Origin: Oscarella lobularis
Taxonomy: Eukaryota; Porifera; Homoscleromorpha; Homosclerophorida; Oscarellidae
Length of the DNA stretch: 64,000 nt
Assembly (NCBI RefSeq): GCF_947507565.1
Contig: NC_089194.1
Coordinates: forward strand, 1 to 64,000
Reading direction: 5' to 3'
The notes beneath the pieces were generated by a model that saw nothing but the letters and a program-made list of their open reading frames with translations, made no database searches and had not been told where the DNA came from. Positions 11,601-24,000 of this stretch are shown piece by piece. Numbering within the stretch: position 1 is the stretch's first letter; every line of letters begins with the position of its first letter. A program made the translations under genes and the position numbers.

Positions 11601-12114
11601 CCTGCAGGCGGTGTACGTACACCGCCGGCAGGCGGTGTAGATATTCCGGAAAGCGGTGTATATATTCAGGAAGGCAGTTTACGTACTCCGCCGGAAGGCG
11701 GTGTATATATACAGGCAGGCGTGTATGTACTCCGCCGGCAAGCGGTGTATATATTACGGAGGCGGTGTACGTACTCCGCCGGCAAGCGGTTTATATATTC
11801 CGGCAGGCGTGTACGTACTCCGCCGGCAAGCGGTGTATATATTCCGGCAGGCGGTGTATGTATTCCGGCAAGAGGTGTACGTACTCCGCCGGCAGGCGGT
11901 GTATATATTCCGGCAGGCGGTGTATATATTCCTGCAGGCGTGTACGTACTCCGCCGGCAAGCGGTGTATATATTCCGGCAGGCGTTTACGTACTCCGGCG
12001 GCAAGCGGTGTATATATTGCGGCAGGCGTGTACGTACTCTGGCGGCAAGCGGTGTATATATTCCGGCAGGCGGTGTATATATTCCGGCAAGCGGTGTATA
12101 TATTCCGGCAAGAA
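5617..12114. repeat. GC-rich 21/24-bp minisatellite, left array
   Basis: Built from two interchangeable modules that share GGCAGGCGGTGTA. One continues TATATTCC (21 bp) and the other CGTACTCCGCC (24 bp). Common variants are GGCAAGC and GTAGATATTCTGG. Both lengths are multiples of three and stop-free in several frames, so open frames of up to about 1,000 codons (AGGVYIP / AGGVRTPP motifs) appear on both strands. These overlap each other and carry no start context, signal peptide or other domain. Larger repeats overlie the monomers: about 1,572 bp (5,789 versus 7,361) and 1,720 bp (8,561 versus 10,281). Confidence 0.95.
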
Positions 12115-12489
12115 ACTACAACGGCTACAACTACAACAACTACCACAACGGCTACAAAGGCTACAAAGGCTACAACCACTACAACGGCTACAACGACTAC
12201 AAGGACTACAATGGCTACAAAGTTACAACTACTACAACGACTACAACGGCTACAATGACTACAATGACTGCAACGGCTACAATGACTACAACGACTACAA
12301 CGGCTACAACGGCTACAATGACTACAATGACTGCAACGGCTACAACGACTACAACGGCTACAAAGGTACAACGGCTACAACGAATACAACGGCTACAACG
12401 ATTACAACGACTACAACGGCTACAAAGGTACAACGGCTACAACGAATACAACGGCTACAACGATTACAACGACTACAACGGCTACAACG
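12115..12489. repeat. TACAAC-based minisatellite insert
   Basis: Repeats of CTACAACGG and CTACAACGA, with CTACAAAGG and CTACAATGA variants, mostly in 9-bp steps, about 375 bp long. It replaces the 21/24-bp modules after GGCAAGAAACTACAACGG, and the modules resume at 12,490. The same entry junction recurs at 13,347, so the inserted block was itself copied. Confidence 0.93.
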
Positions 12490-13346
12490 GTGTATATATT
12501 CCGGAAGGCAGTGTACGTACTTTGCCGACAGGCAGTGTATATATTACGGAGGCGGTGTACGTACTCCGCCGGCAAGCGGTTTATATATTCCGGCAGGCGT
12601 GTACGTACTCCGCCGGCAAGCGGTGTATATATTCCGGCAGGCGTGTACGTACTCCGCCGGCAAGCAGTGTAGATATTCCGGCAGGCGTGTACGTACTCCG
12701 CCGGCAAGCTGTGTATATATTCCGGCAGGCGTGTACGTACTCCGCCGGCAAGCAGTGTAGATATTCCGGCAGGCGTGTACGTACTCCGCCGGCAGGCGGT
12801 GTATATATTCCGGCAGGCGGGGTATATATTCCGGCAGGCGGTGTACGTACTCCGCCGGCAGGCGGTGTATATATTCCGGAAAGCGGTGTATATATTCCGG
12901 AAGGCAGTGTACGTACTCAGCCGGAAGGCGGTGCATATATACCGGCAGGCGTGTACGTACTCCGCCGGCAGGCGGTGTATATACTCGGGAGAGCGGTGTA
13001 TATGTTACGGCAAGCGGTGTACATACTCCGGAGGCAGGCGGTGTATATATTACGGCAAGCGGTGTATATATTCCGGAAGGCAGTGTGCGTACTCCGCCGG
13101 AAGGCGGTGTATATATACCGGCAGGCGTGTACGGTCTCCGCCGGCAAGCGGTGTATATATTCCGGAAGGCGATGTATATATTCCGGAAAGCGGTTTATAT
13201 ATTCCGGAAGGCAGTGTACGTACTCCGCCGGAAGGCGGTGTATATATTCCGGCAGGCGGTGTATATACTCCGGCAAGCGGTGTACGTACTCCGCCGGCAA
13301 GCGGTGTATATATTCCGGCAAGAGGTGTATCTATTCCGAAAAGAAA
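12490..13346. repeat. GC-rich 21/24-bp minisatellite, distal segment
   Basis: Same modules as 5,617-12,114, enriched for variants with CCGGAAGGCAGTGTACG and for 18-bp-shortened GGCAGGCGTGTACGTAC units. It ends in CCGAAAAGAAACTACAACGG. Confidence 0.93.
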
Positions 13347-13390
13347 CTACAACGGCTACAACTACAACAACTACCACAACGGCTACAAAG
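13347..13390. repeat. Truncated TACAAC repeat at array boundary
   Basis: A 44-bp copy of the start of the 12,115 block (CTACAACGGCTACAACTACA) that breaks directly into 41-bp satellite at CTACAAAGGACCTGAAG. Confidence 0.88.
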
Positions 13391-13618
13391 GACCTGAAGA
13401 TAAAGTTGAGGGCCTACACTTTGATTCTAAGGACCTGAAGATAAAGTTGATGGCCTAAACTTTGATACTAAGAGCCTGAAGATAAAGTTGAGGGCCTAAA
13501 CTTTTATTCTAAGGGCCTGAAGATAAAGTTGAGGGCCTAGACTTTGATTCTAAGGGCCTGAAGATAAAGTTGAAAACCTAAACTTTGATTCTAAGGCATT
13601 GAAGATAAAGTTGAGGGC
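13391..13618. repeat. 41-bp satellite, block A (about 5.5 units)
   Basis: Units of 41 bp read GGACCTGAAGATAAAG, then TTGAGGGCC, then TAAACTTTGATTCTAA. Each contains a short inverted repeat, AAAGTT...AACTTT, around GGGCCT. No coding potential. Confidence 0.95.
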
Positions 13619-14541
13619 CCAACGGGTCTCCCTGTAATAAATTACAGCGAAAGTACAGGGGCTAGCCAAAGGGTCTCTCCTGTAATAAATAACAGCGAAA
13701 TTACAGGGGCTAGCCAAAGGGTCTTTCCAGTAATAAACTACAGCGAAATTACAGGGGGTTAGCCAACGGGTCTCTCCTGTAATAAATTACAGCGAATTAA
13801 CAGGGGGTTAGCCAACCGGTCTCTCCTGTAATAAATTACAGCCAAATTAAAGAGGCTAGCCAACGGGTCTCTCCTGTAATAAACTACAGCGAAATTACAG
13901 GGGCTAGCCAACGGGTCTCTCCTGTAATAAATTACAGCGAATTTACAGGGGGTTAGAAAACAAGTCTCTCCTGTAATAAATTACAGCGAATTTACAGGGG
14001 GTTAGCCAACGGGTATCTCCTGTAATAAATTACAGCGAAATTACAGGGGGTCAGAAAACAAGTCTCTCCTGTAATAAATTACAGCGAAATTGCAGGGGGT
14101 TAGCAAACAAGTCTCTCCTGTAATAAATTACAGCGAAATTACAGGGGGCTAGCCAACGGGTCTTTCCTGTAATAAATTACAGCAAAATTACAGGGGCTAG
14201 CCAAGGGGTCTCTCCTGTAATAAATTACAGCGAAATTACACGGGCTAGCAAAAGGGTCTCTCCTGTAATAAATTACAGCGAACTTACAGGGGCTAGCCAA
14301 AGGGTCTCTCCTGCAATAAATTACAGCGAAGTTACAGGGGGCTAGCCAACGGGTCTCTCATGTAATAAATTACAGCCAATTTACAGGGGCTAGCCAATGG
14401 GTCTCTCCTGAAATAAATTACAGCGAATTTATAGGGGCTAGCCAACGGGTCTCTCCTGTAAAAAGTTACAGCCAAATTATAGGGGGCTAGCCAACGGGTC
14501 TATCCTAATAATAAATTACAGCGAACTTACACGGGCTAGCT
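13619..14541. repeat. 48/49-bp satellite, block A (about 19 units)
   Basis: Units begin GGGTCTCTCCTGTAATAAAT and end GGGGCTAGCCAAC. The length alternates 48/49 bp with the G-run. Each contains the inverted repeat CCTGTAAT...ATTACAGG (14-nt loop). It enters from the 41-bp satellite at GGGCCCAACGGGTC and leaves at GGGCTAGCTAAGG. Confidence 0.95.
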
Positions 14542-15222
14542 AAGGCTATGAAGATAAAGTTGAGAGCCTAAACTTTGATTCTAAGGACCTGAAGATAAAG
14601 TTGAGGGCCTAAACTTTCATTCTAAGGACCTGAAGATAAAGTTGAGGACCTAAACTTTGATTCTAAGGGCCTGAAGATAAAGTTGAGGTCCTAAACTTTG
14701 ATTCTAAGGACCTGAAGATAAAGTTGAGGGCCTAAACTTTGATTCTAAGGACCTGAAGATAAAGTTGAGGGCATAAACTTTGATTCTAAGGACATGAAGA
14801 TAAAGTTGAGGGCCTAAACTTTGATTCTAAGGCCCTAAAGAGAAATTTGAAGGCCCAAACTTTGATTCTAAGGGTCTGAAGTTAAAGTTCAGGGCCAAAA
14901 CTCTGATTCTAAGGACCTGAAGATAAAGTTGAGGGCCTAGACTTTGATTCTAAGGAACTGAAGATAAAGTTGATGGCCTAAACTTTGATTCTAAGAGCCT
15001 GAAGATAAAGTTAAGAGCCGAGACTTTGATTCTAAGGGCCTGAGGATAAAGTTGAGGGCCTAAACTCTGATTCTAAGGCCCTGAAGATAAACTTGAGGGC
15101 CTAGACTTTGATTCTAAGGCCCTGAAGATAAAGTTGAAGGCCAAAACTTTGATTCTAAGGCCCTGAAGAGAAATTTGAAGGCCCAAACTTTGATTCTAAG
15201 GACCTGAAGATAAAGTTGAGGG
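14542..15222. repeat. 41-bp satellite, block B
   Basis: About 16-17 units of the GAAGATAAAG satellite between two 48-bp blocks, ending at the same GGGCCCAACGGGTC junction as block A. Confidence 0.95.
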
Positions 15223-15953
15223 CCCAACGGGTCTCTCCTGTAATAAATTAGAGCGAAACTACAGGGGCTAGCCAAAGGGTCTCTCCTGTAATAAATTACA
15301 GCGAAATTACAGGGGCTAGCCAAAGGGTCTCTCCTGTAATAAACTACAGCGAAATTACAGGGGGTTAGCCAACGGGTCTCTCGTGTAATAAACTACAGCG
15401 AAAGTACAGGGGCTAGCCAAAGGGTCTCTCCTGTAATAAATTACAGCGAAATTACAGGGACTAGCCAAAGGGTCTCTCCTGTAATAAATTACAGCGAACT
15501 TACAGGGGCTAGCCAACGGGTCTCTCCTGCAATAAATTACAGCGAAGTTACAGGGGGCTAGCCAACGGGTCTCTCATGTAATAAATTACAGCGAATTTAC
15601 AGGGGCTAGCCAACGGGTCTCTTCTGTAATAAATTACAGCGAAATTACAGGGGGTTAGCCAACGGGTCTCTTCTGTAATAAATTAAGGCGAATTTACAGG
15701 GGCTAGCCAACGGGTCTCTCATGTAATAAATTACAGCGAAATTACAGGGGGTTAGCCAACGGGTCCCTCCTGTAATAAATTACAGCGAAATTACAGGGGG
15801 TTAGCCAACGGGTCTCTCCTGGAATAAATTACAGCCAAATTACAGGGGGCTAGCCAACGGGTCTATCCTAATAATAAATTACAGCGAAATTACAGGGGGT
15901 TAGCCAACGGGTCTCTCCTGTAATAAATTATGGCGAACTTACACGGGCTAGCT
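15223..15953. repeat. 48/49-bp satellite, block B (about 15 units)
   Basis: Same family and same entry and exit junctions as 13,619-14,541. Variants such as CTCATGTAATAAAT are shared with blocks A and C, showing copying of the whole composite. Confidence 0.95.
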
Positions 15954-16962
15954 AAGGCCCTGAAGATAAAGTTGAGGACCTGAACTTTGATTCTAAGGAC
16001 CTGAAGATAAAGTTGAGGGCCTCAACTTTGATTCTAAGGACCTGAAATTAAAGTTGAGGGCCTAAACTCTGATTCTAAGGCCCTGAAGATAAACTTGAGG
16101 GCCTAGACTTTGATTCTAAGGCCCTGAAGATAAAGTTGAGGGCCTAAACTTTGATTCTAAGAGACTGAAGATAAAGTTGAGGGCCTAAACTTTGATTCTA
16201 AGAGCCTGAAGATAAAGTTGAGGGCCTAAACTTTTATTCTAAGAGCCTGAAGATAAAGTTGAAGTCCTAGACTTTGATTCTAAGCACATGAAGATAAAGT
16301 TGAGGGCCTAAACTTTGATTCTAAGAGCCTGAAGATAAAGTTGAGGGCCTAAACTTTGATTCTAAGGACCTGAAGATAAAGTTGAGGGCCTAAACTCTAA
16401 TTCTAAGACCCTGAAGATAAAGTGGAAGGCCCAAAAATTGATTCTAAGGACCTGAAGATAAAGTTGAGGGCCTAAACTCTGATTCTAAGGACCTGAAGAT
16501 AAAGTTGAGGGCCTAAACTCTGATTCTAAGGCCCTGAAGATAAACTTGAGGGCCTAGACTTTGATTCTAAGGCCCTGAAGATAAAGTTGAGGGAGTAAAC
16601 TTTGATTCTAAGAGACTGAAGATAAAGTTGAGGGCCTAAACTTTGATTCTAAGAGCCTGAAGATAAAGTTGAGGGCCTAAACTTTCATTCTAAGAGCCTG
16701 AAGATAAAGTTGAAGTCCTAGACTTTGATTCTAAGCACATGAAGATAAAGTTGAGGGCCTAAACTTTGATTCTAAGAGCCTGAAGATAAAGTTGAGGGCC
16801 TAAACTTTGATTCTAAGGACCTGAAGATAAAGTTGAGGGCCTAAACTCTAATTCTAAGACCCTGAAGATAAAGTTGAAGGCCCAAACATTGATTCTAAGG
16901 GCCTGAAGATAAAGGTCATGGCCAAAACTCTGATTCTAAGGACCTGAAGATAAAGTTGAGGG
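15954..16962. repeat. 41-bp satellite, block C
   Basis: About 25 units, with an internal near-duplicate (16,180-16,430 versus 16,590-16,870). Ends at the third GGGCCCAACGGGTC junction. Confidence 0.95.
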
Positions 16963-18079
16963 CCCAACGGGTCTCTCCTGTAATAAATTACAGCGAAATA
17001 ACAGGGGCTAGCCAAAGGGTCTCTCCTGTAATAAATTACAGCGAAATTACAGGGGCTAGCCAAAGGGTCTCTCCTGTAATAAACTACAGCGAAATTACAG
17101 GGGGTTAGCCAACGGGTCTCTCCTGTAATAAACTACAGCGAAAGTACAGGGGCTAGCCAAAGGGTCTCTCCTGTAATAAATTACAGCGAAATTACAGGGA
17201 CTAGCCAACGGGTCTCTCCTGTAATAAACTACAGCGAAATTACAGGAGGTTAGCCAACGGGTCTCTCCTGTAATAAATTACAGCGAATTAACAGGGGGTT
17301 AGCCAACGGGTCTCTCCTGTAATAAATTACAGCCAAATTACAGGGACTAGCCAACGGGTCTCTCCTGTAATAAACTACAGCGAAATTACAGGGACTAGCC
17401 AACGGGTCTCTCCTGTAATAAATTACAGCGAATTTACAGGGGGTTAGCCAACGGGTCTCTCCTGTAATAAATTACAGCAAAATTACAGGAGGTTAGCAAA
17501 CAAGTCTCTCCTGTAATAAATTACAGCGAAATTACAGGGGGTTAGCAAACAAGTCACTCCTGTAATAAATTACAGCGAAATTACAGGAGCTAGCCAACGG
17601 GTCTCTCCTGTAATAAATTACAGCGAAATTACAGGAGCTAGCAAAAGGGTCTCTCCTGTAATAAATTACAGCGAACTTACAGGGGCTAGCCAACGGGTCT
17701 CTCCTGCAATAAATTACAGCGAAGTTACAGGGGGCTAGCCAACGGGTCTCTCATGTAATAAATTACAGCGAATTTACAGGGGCTAGCCAACGGGTCTCTC
17801 CTGCAATAAATTACAGCGAAATTACAGGGGGTTAGCAAACAAGTCTCTCCTGTAATAAATTACAGCGAAATTACAGGAGGTTAGCAAACAAGTCACTCCT
17901 GTAATAAATTACAGCGAAATTACAGGGGCTAGCCAACGGGTCTCTCCTGTCATAAATTACAGCGAAATTACAGGGGCTAGCAAAAGGGTCTCTCCTGTAA
18001 TAAATTACAGCGAACTTACAGGGGCTAGCCAACGGGTCTCTTCTGTAATAAATTACAGCGAAATTACGCGGGCTAGCTA
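16963..18079. repeat. 48/49-bp satellite, block C (about 23 units)
   Basis: Third 48-bp block, leaving through GCGGGCTAGCTAAGGCCC into the long 41-bp array. Confidence 0.95.
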
Positions 18080-21000
18080 AGGCCCTGAAGATAAAGTTGA
18101 GGGCCTAAACTTTCATTCTAAGGACCTGAAGATAAAGTTGAGGACCTAAACTTTGATTCTAAGGGCCTGAAGAAAAAGTTGAGGTCCTAAACTTTGATTC
18201 TAAGGACCTGAAGACAAAGTTGAGGGCCTCAACTTTGATTCTAAGGACCTGAAGATAAAGTTGAGGGCATAAACTTTGATTCTAAGGCCCTGAAGATAAA
18301 GTTGAGGGCCTAATCTCCGATTCTAAGGACCTGAAGATAAATTTGAGAGACTAAACCTTGATTCTAAGGACCTGAAGATAAAGTTGAGGGCCTAAACTTT
18401 GATTCTAGGGACCTGAAGTTGAAGTTGAGGGCCTGAACTTTGATTCTAGGGACCTGAAGATGAAGTTGAAGGCCCAAACTTTGATTCTAAGGGTCTGAAG
18501 TTAAAGTTCAGGGCCAAAACTCTGATTCTAAGGACCTGAAGATAAAGTTGAGGGCCTAGACTTTGATTCTAAGGACCTGAAGATAAAGTTGATGGCCTAA
18601 ACTTTAATTCTAAGAGCCTGAAGATAAAGTTGAGGGCCTAAAATCTGATTCTAAGGCCCTGAAGATAAACTTGAGGGCCTAGACTTTGATTCTAAGGCAC
18701 TGAAGATAAAGTTGAAGGCCAAAACTTTGATTCTAAGGCCCTGAAGAGAAATTTAAAGGCCCAAACTTTGATTCTAAGAGTCTGAAGATAAAGTTCAGAG
18801 CCAAAACTCTGATTCTAAGGACCTGAAGATAAAGTTGAGGGCCTAATCTCCGATTCTAATGACCTGAAGATAAAGTTGAGAGACTAAACTTTGATTCTAA
18901 GGACCTGAAGATAAAGTAGAGGGCCTAAAGTCTGATTCTAAGGCCCTGAAGATAAAGTTCAACGCCTAAACTTTGATTCTAAGGGCCTGAAGATAAAGTT
19001 GAGGGCCTAAACTCCGATTCTAATGACCTGAAGATAAAGTTGAGGGCCTAAACTCTGATTCTAAGGCCCTGAAGATAAAGTTGAGGGCCTAAACTCTGAT
19101 TCTAAGGCCCTGAAGATAAAGTTGAGGGCCTAAATTTGATTCTAAGGGCCTGAAGATAATGTTGTGGGCCTAAACTCCGATTCTAAGGACCTGAAGATAA
19201 AGTTGAGAGACTAAACTTTGATTCTAAGGACCTGAAGATAAAGTTGAGGGCCTAAACTTTGATTCAAGGGACCTGAAGATAAAGTTGATGGCTTAAACTT
19301 TGATTCTAAGAGCCTGAAGATAAAGTTGAGGGCCTAAACTTTTATTCTAAGGGCCTGAAGATAAAGTTGAGGTCTTAGACTTTGATTCTAAGGCCCTGAA
19401 GATAAAGTTGAGGGCCTAAACTCTGATTCTAAGGCCCTGAAGATAAACTTGAGGGCCTAGACTTTGATTCTAAGGCCCTGAAGATAAAGTTGAGGGCCTA
19501 AACTCTAATTCTAAGACCCTGAAGATAAAGTTGAAGGCCCAAACATTGATTCTAAGGGCCTGAAGATAAAGGTCAAGGCCAAAACTCTGATTCTAAGGAC
19601 CTGAAGATAAAGTTGAGGGCCTAAACTTTGATTCTAAGGACCTGAAGATAAAGTTGAGAGACTAAACTTTGATTCTAAGGGCCTGAAGATAAAGTTGAGG
19701 GCCTAAACTCCGATTCTAAGGACCTGAAGATAAAGTTGAGAGACTAAACTTTGATTCTAAGGACCTGAAGATAAAGTTGAGGGCCTAGACTTTGATTCTA
19801 AGGACCTGAAGATAAATTTGATGGCCTAAACTTTTATTCTAAGGGCCTGAAGATAAAGTTGAGGGCCTAAACCCTGATTCTAAGGCCCTGAAGATAAAGT
19901 TGAGGGCCTAAACTCTAATTCTAAGACCCTGAAGATAAAGTTGAAGGCCCAAACATTGATTCTAAGGGCCTGAAGATAAAGGTCATGGCCAAAACTCTGA
20001 TTCTAAGGACCTGAAGATAAAGTTGAGGGCCTAAACTTTTATTCTAAGGGCCTGAAGATAAAGTTGATGGCATAGACTTTGATTCTAAGGGCCTGAAGAT
20101 AAAGTTGAGGGACTAAACTCTGATTCTAAGGCCCTGAAGAGAAATTTAAAGGCCCAAACTTTGATTCGAAGAGTCTGAAGATAAAGTTCAGAGCCAAAAC
20201 TCTGATTCTAAGGACCTGAAGATAAAGTTGAGGGCCTAATCTCCGATTCTAATGACCTGAAGATAAAGTTGAGAGACTAAACTTTGATTCTAAGGACCTG
20301 AAGATAAAGTAGAGGGCCTAAAGTCTGATTCTAAGGCCCTGAAGATAAAGTTCAACGCCTAAACTTTGATTCTAAGGGCCTGAAGATAAAGTTGAGGGCC
20401 TAAACTCCGATTCTAATGACCTGAAGATAAAGTTGAGGGCCTAAACTCTGATTCTAAGGCCCTGAAGATAAAGTTGAGGGCCTAAACTCTGATTCTAAGA
20501 CCCTGAAGATAAAGTTGAAGGCCCAAACATTGATTCTAAGGGCCTGAAGATAAAGGTCATGGCCAAAACTCTGATTCTAAGGACCTGAAGATAAAGTTGA
20601 AGGCCCAAACATTGATTCTAAGGGCCTGAAGATAAAGGTCATGGCCAAAACTCTGATTCTAAGGACCTGAAGATAAAGTTGAGGGCCTAAACTCTAATTC
20701 TAAGACCCTGAAGATAAAGTTGAAGGCCCAAACATTGATTCTAAGGGCCTGAAGATAAAGATCATGGCCAAAACTCTGATTCTAAGGACCTGAAGATAAA
20801 GTTGAGGGCCTAAACTTTTATTCTAAGGGCCTGAAGATAAAGTTGAGGTCCTAAACTTTGATTCTAAGGACCTGAAGATAAAGTTGAGGGCCTAAACTCT
20901 GATTCTAAGGCCCTGAAGATAAACTTGAGGGCCTAGACTTTGATTCTAAGACCCTGAAGATAAAGTTGAAGGCCCAAACATTGATTCTAAGGGCCTGAAG

Positions 21001-24000
21001 ATAAAGGTCATGGCCAAAACTCCGATTCTAAGGACCTGAAGATAAAGTTGAGAGACTAAACTTTTATTCTAAGGGCCTGAAGATAAAGTTGAGGGGCTAG
21101 ACTTTGATTCTAAGGACCTGAAGATAAAGTTGAGGGCCTAAACTCTTATTCTAAGGCCCTGAAGATAAAGTTGACAGACTAAACTTTGATTCTAAGGACC
21201 TGAAGATAAAGTTGAGGGCCTAAACTTTGATTCTAAGAGGCTGAAGATAAAGTTGAGAGACTAAACTTTGATTCTAAGGACCTGAAGATAAAGTTGAGGG
21301 CCTAAACTTTGATTCTAAGAGGCTGAAGATAAAGTTGAGAGACTAAACTTTGATTCTAAGGACCTGTAGATAAAGTTGAGGTCCTAAACTTTGATTCTAA
21401 GGACCTGAAGATAAAGTTGAGGGCCTAAACTCTGATTCTAAGGCCCTGAAGATAAACTTGAGGGCCTAGACTTTGATTCTAAGACCCTGAAGATAAAGTT
21501 GAAGGCCCAAACATTGATTCTAAGGACCTGAAGATAAAGTTGTGGGCCTAAAATTTGATTCTAAGGGCCTGAAGATAAAGGTCATGGCCAAAACTCTGAT
21601 TCTAAGGACCTGAAGATAAAGTTGAGGGCCTAAACTTTGATTCTAAGGACCTGAAGATAAAGTTGAGGGCCTAAACTTTTATTCTAAGGAGCTAAAGATA
21701 AAGTTGAGGGCCTAAACTCTAATTCTAAGACCCTGAAGATAAAGTTGAAGGCCCAAACATTGATTCTAAGGGCCTGAAGATAAAGGTCATGGCCAAAACT
21801 CTGATTCTAAGGACCTGAAGATAAAGTTGAGGGCCTAAACTTTTATTCTAAGGGCCTGAAGATAAAGTTGATGGCATAGACTTTGATTCTAAGGGCCTGA
21901 AGATAAAGTTGAGGGACTAAACTCTGATTCTAAGGGCCTGAAGATAAAGTTGAGGTCCTAAACTTTGATTCTAAGGACCTGAAGATAAAGTTGAGGGCCT
22001 AAACTCTGATTCTAAGGCCCTGAAGATAAACTTGAGGGCCTAGACTTTTATTCTAAGGGCCTGAAGATAAAGTTGAGGGCCTAAACTCTAATTCTAAGAC
22101 CCTGAAGATAAAGTTGAAGGCCCAAACATTGATTCTAAGGGCATGAAGATAAAGGTCATGGCCAAAACTCTGATTCTAAGGACCTGAAGATAAAGTTGAG
22201 GGCCTAAACTTTTATTCTAAGGGCCTGAAGATAAACTTGAGGTCCTAAACTTTGATTCTAAGGACCTGAAGGTAAAGTTGAGGGCCTAAACTCTGATTCT
22301 AAGGCCCTGAAGATAAACTTGAGGGCCTAGACTTTGATTCTAAGACCCTGAAGATAAAGTTGAAGGCCCAAACATTGATTCTAAGGGCCTGAAGATAAAG
22401 GTCATGGCCAAAACTCCGATTCTAAGGACCAGAAGATAAAGTTGAGAGACTAAACTTTGATTCTAAGGGCCTGAAGATAAAGTTGAGGGCCTAAACTCCG
22501 ATTCTAAGGACCTGAAGATAAAGTTGAGAGACTAAACTTTGATTCTAAGGGCCTGAAGATAAAGTTGAGGGCCTAGACTTTGATTCTAAGGCCCTGAAGA
22601 TAAACTTGAGGGCCTAGACTTTGATTCTAAGACCCTGAAGATAAAGTTGAAGGCCCAAACATTGATTCTAAGGGCCTGAAGATAAAGGTCATGGCCAAAA
22701 CTCTGATTCTAAGGACCTGAAGATAAAGTTGAGGGCCTAAACTTTGATTCTAAGGACCTGAAGATAAAGTTGAGGGCCTAAACTTTTATTCTAAGGAGCT
22801 AAAGATAAAGTTGAGGGCCTAAACTCTAATTCTAAGACCCTGAAGATAAAGTTGAAGGCCCAAACATTGATTCTAAGGGCCTGAAGATAAAGGTCATGGC
22901 CAAAACTCTGATTCTAAGGACCTGAAGATAAAGATGAGGGCCTAAAGTTTGATTCTAAGAGCCTGAAGATAAAGTTGAGAGACTAAACTTTGAATCTAAG
23001 GACCTGAAGATAAAGTTGAGGGCCTAAACTTTGATTCTAGGGACATGAAGATAAAGTTGAGGGCCTAAACTTTGATTCTAAGAGCCTGAAGATAAAGTTG
23101 AGGGCCTAAACTTTTATTCTAAGAGCCTGAAGATAAAGTTGAAGTCCTAGATTTTGATTCTAAGCAAATGAAGATAAAGTTGAGGGACTAAACTCTGATT
23201 CTAAGGGCCTGAAGATAAAGTTGAGGTCCTAAACTTTGATTCTAAGGACCTGAAGATAAAGTTGAGCGCCTAAACTCTGATTCTAAGGCCCTGAAGATAA
23301 ACTTGAGGGTCTAGACTTTTATTCAAAGGGCCTGAAGATAAAGTTGAGGGCCTAAACTCTAATTCTAAGACCCTGAAGATAAAGTTGAAGGCCCAAAAAT
23401 TGATTCTAAGGGCCCGAAGATAAAGGTCATGGCCAAAACTCTGATTCTAAGGACCTCAAGATAAAGTTGAGGGCCTAAACTTTTATTCTAAGGGCCTGAA
23501 GATAAAGTTGAGGTCCTGAACTTTGATTCTAAGGACCTGTAGATAAAGTTGAGGTCCTAAACTTTGATTCTAAGGACCTGAAGATAAAGTTGAGGGCCTA
23601 AACTCTGATTCTAAGGCCCTGAAGATAAACTTGAGGGCCTAGACTTTGATTCTAAGACCCTGAAGATAAAGTTGAAGGCCTAACATTGATTCTAAGGGCC
23701 TGAAGATAAAGGTCATGGCCAAAACTCCGATTCTAAGGACCTGAAGATAAAGTTGAGAGACTAAACTTTGATTCTAAGGGCCTGAAGATAAAGTTGAGGG
23801 CCTAAACTCCGATTCTAAGGACCTGAAGATAAAGTTGAGAGACTAAACTTTGATTCTAAGCACCTGAAGATAAAGTTGAGGGCCTAAACTCTTATTCTAA
23901 GGCCCTGAAGAAAAAGTTGAGAGACTAAACTTTGATTCTAAGGACCTGAAGATAAAGTTGAGGGCCTAAACTTTGATTCTAGGGACCTGAAGATAAAGTT

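Noticed and set aside
10215-13397. 1,060-codon open frame (and similar 500-855 codon frames at 6,303-7,808, 7,231-9,033 and 59,266-61,833)
   Set aside because: They lie wholly in the 21/24-bp minisatellite (extending into the TACAAC block), overlap other open frames on both strands, and consist only of repeat-unit translation. Open because both module lengths are multiples of three and lack stops.
13391-18079. Regular repeats as a CRISPR array
   Set aside because: Units are contiguous with no unique spacers, and the telomere and introns show a eukaryotic chromosome.
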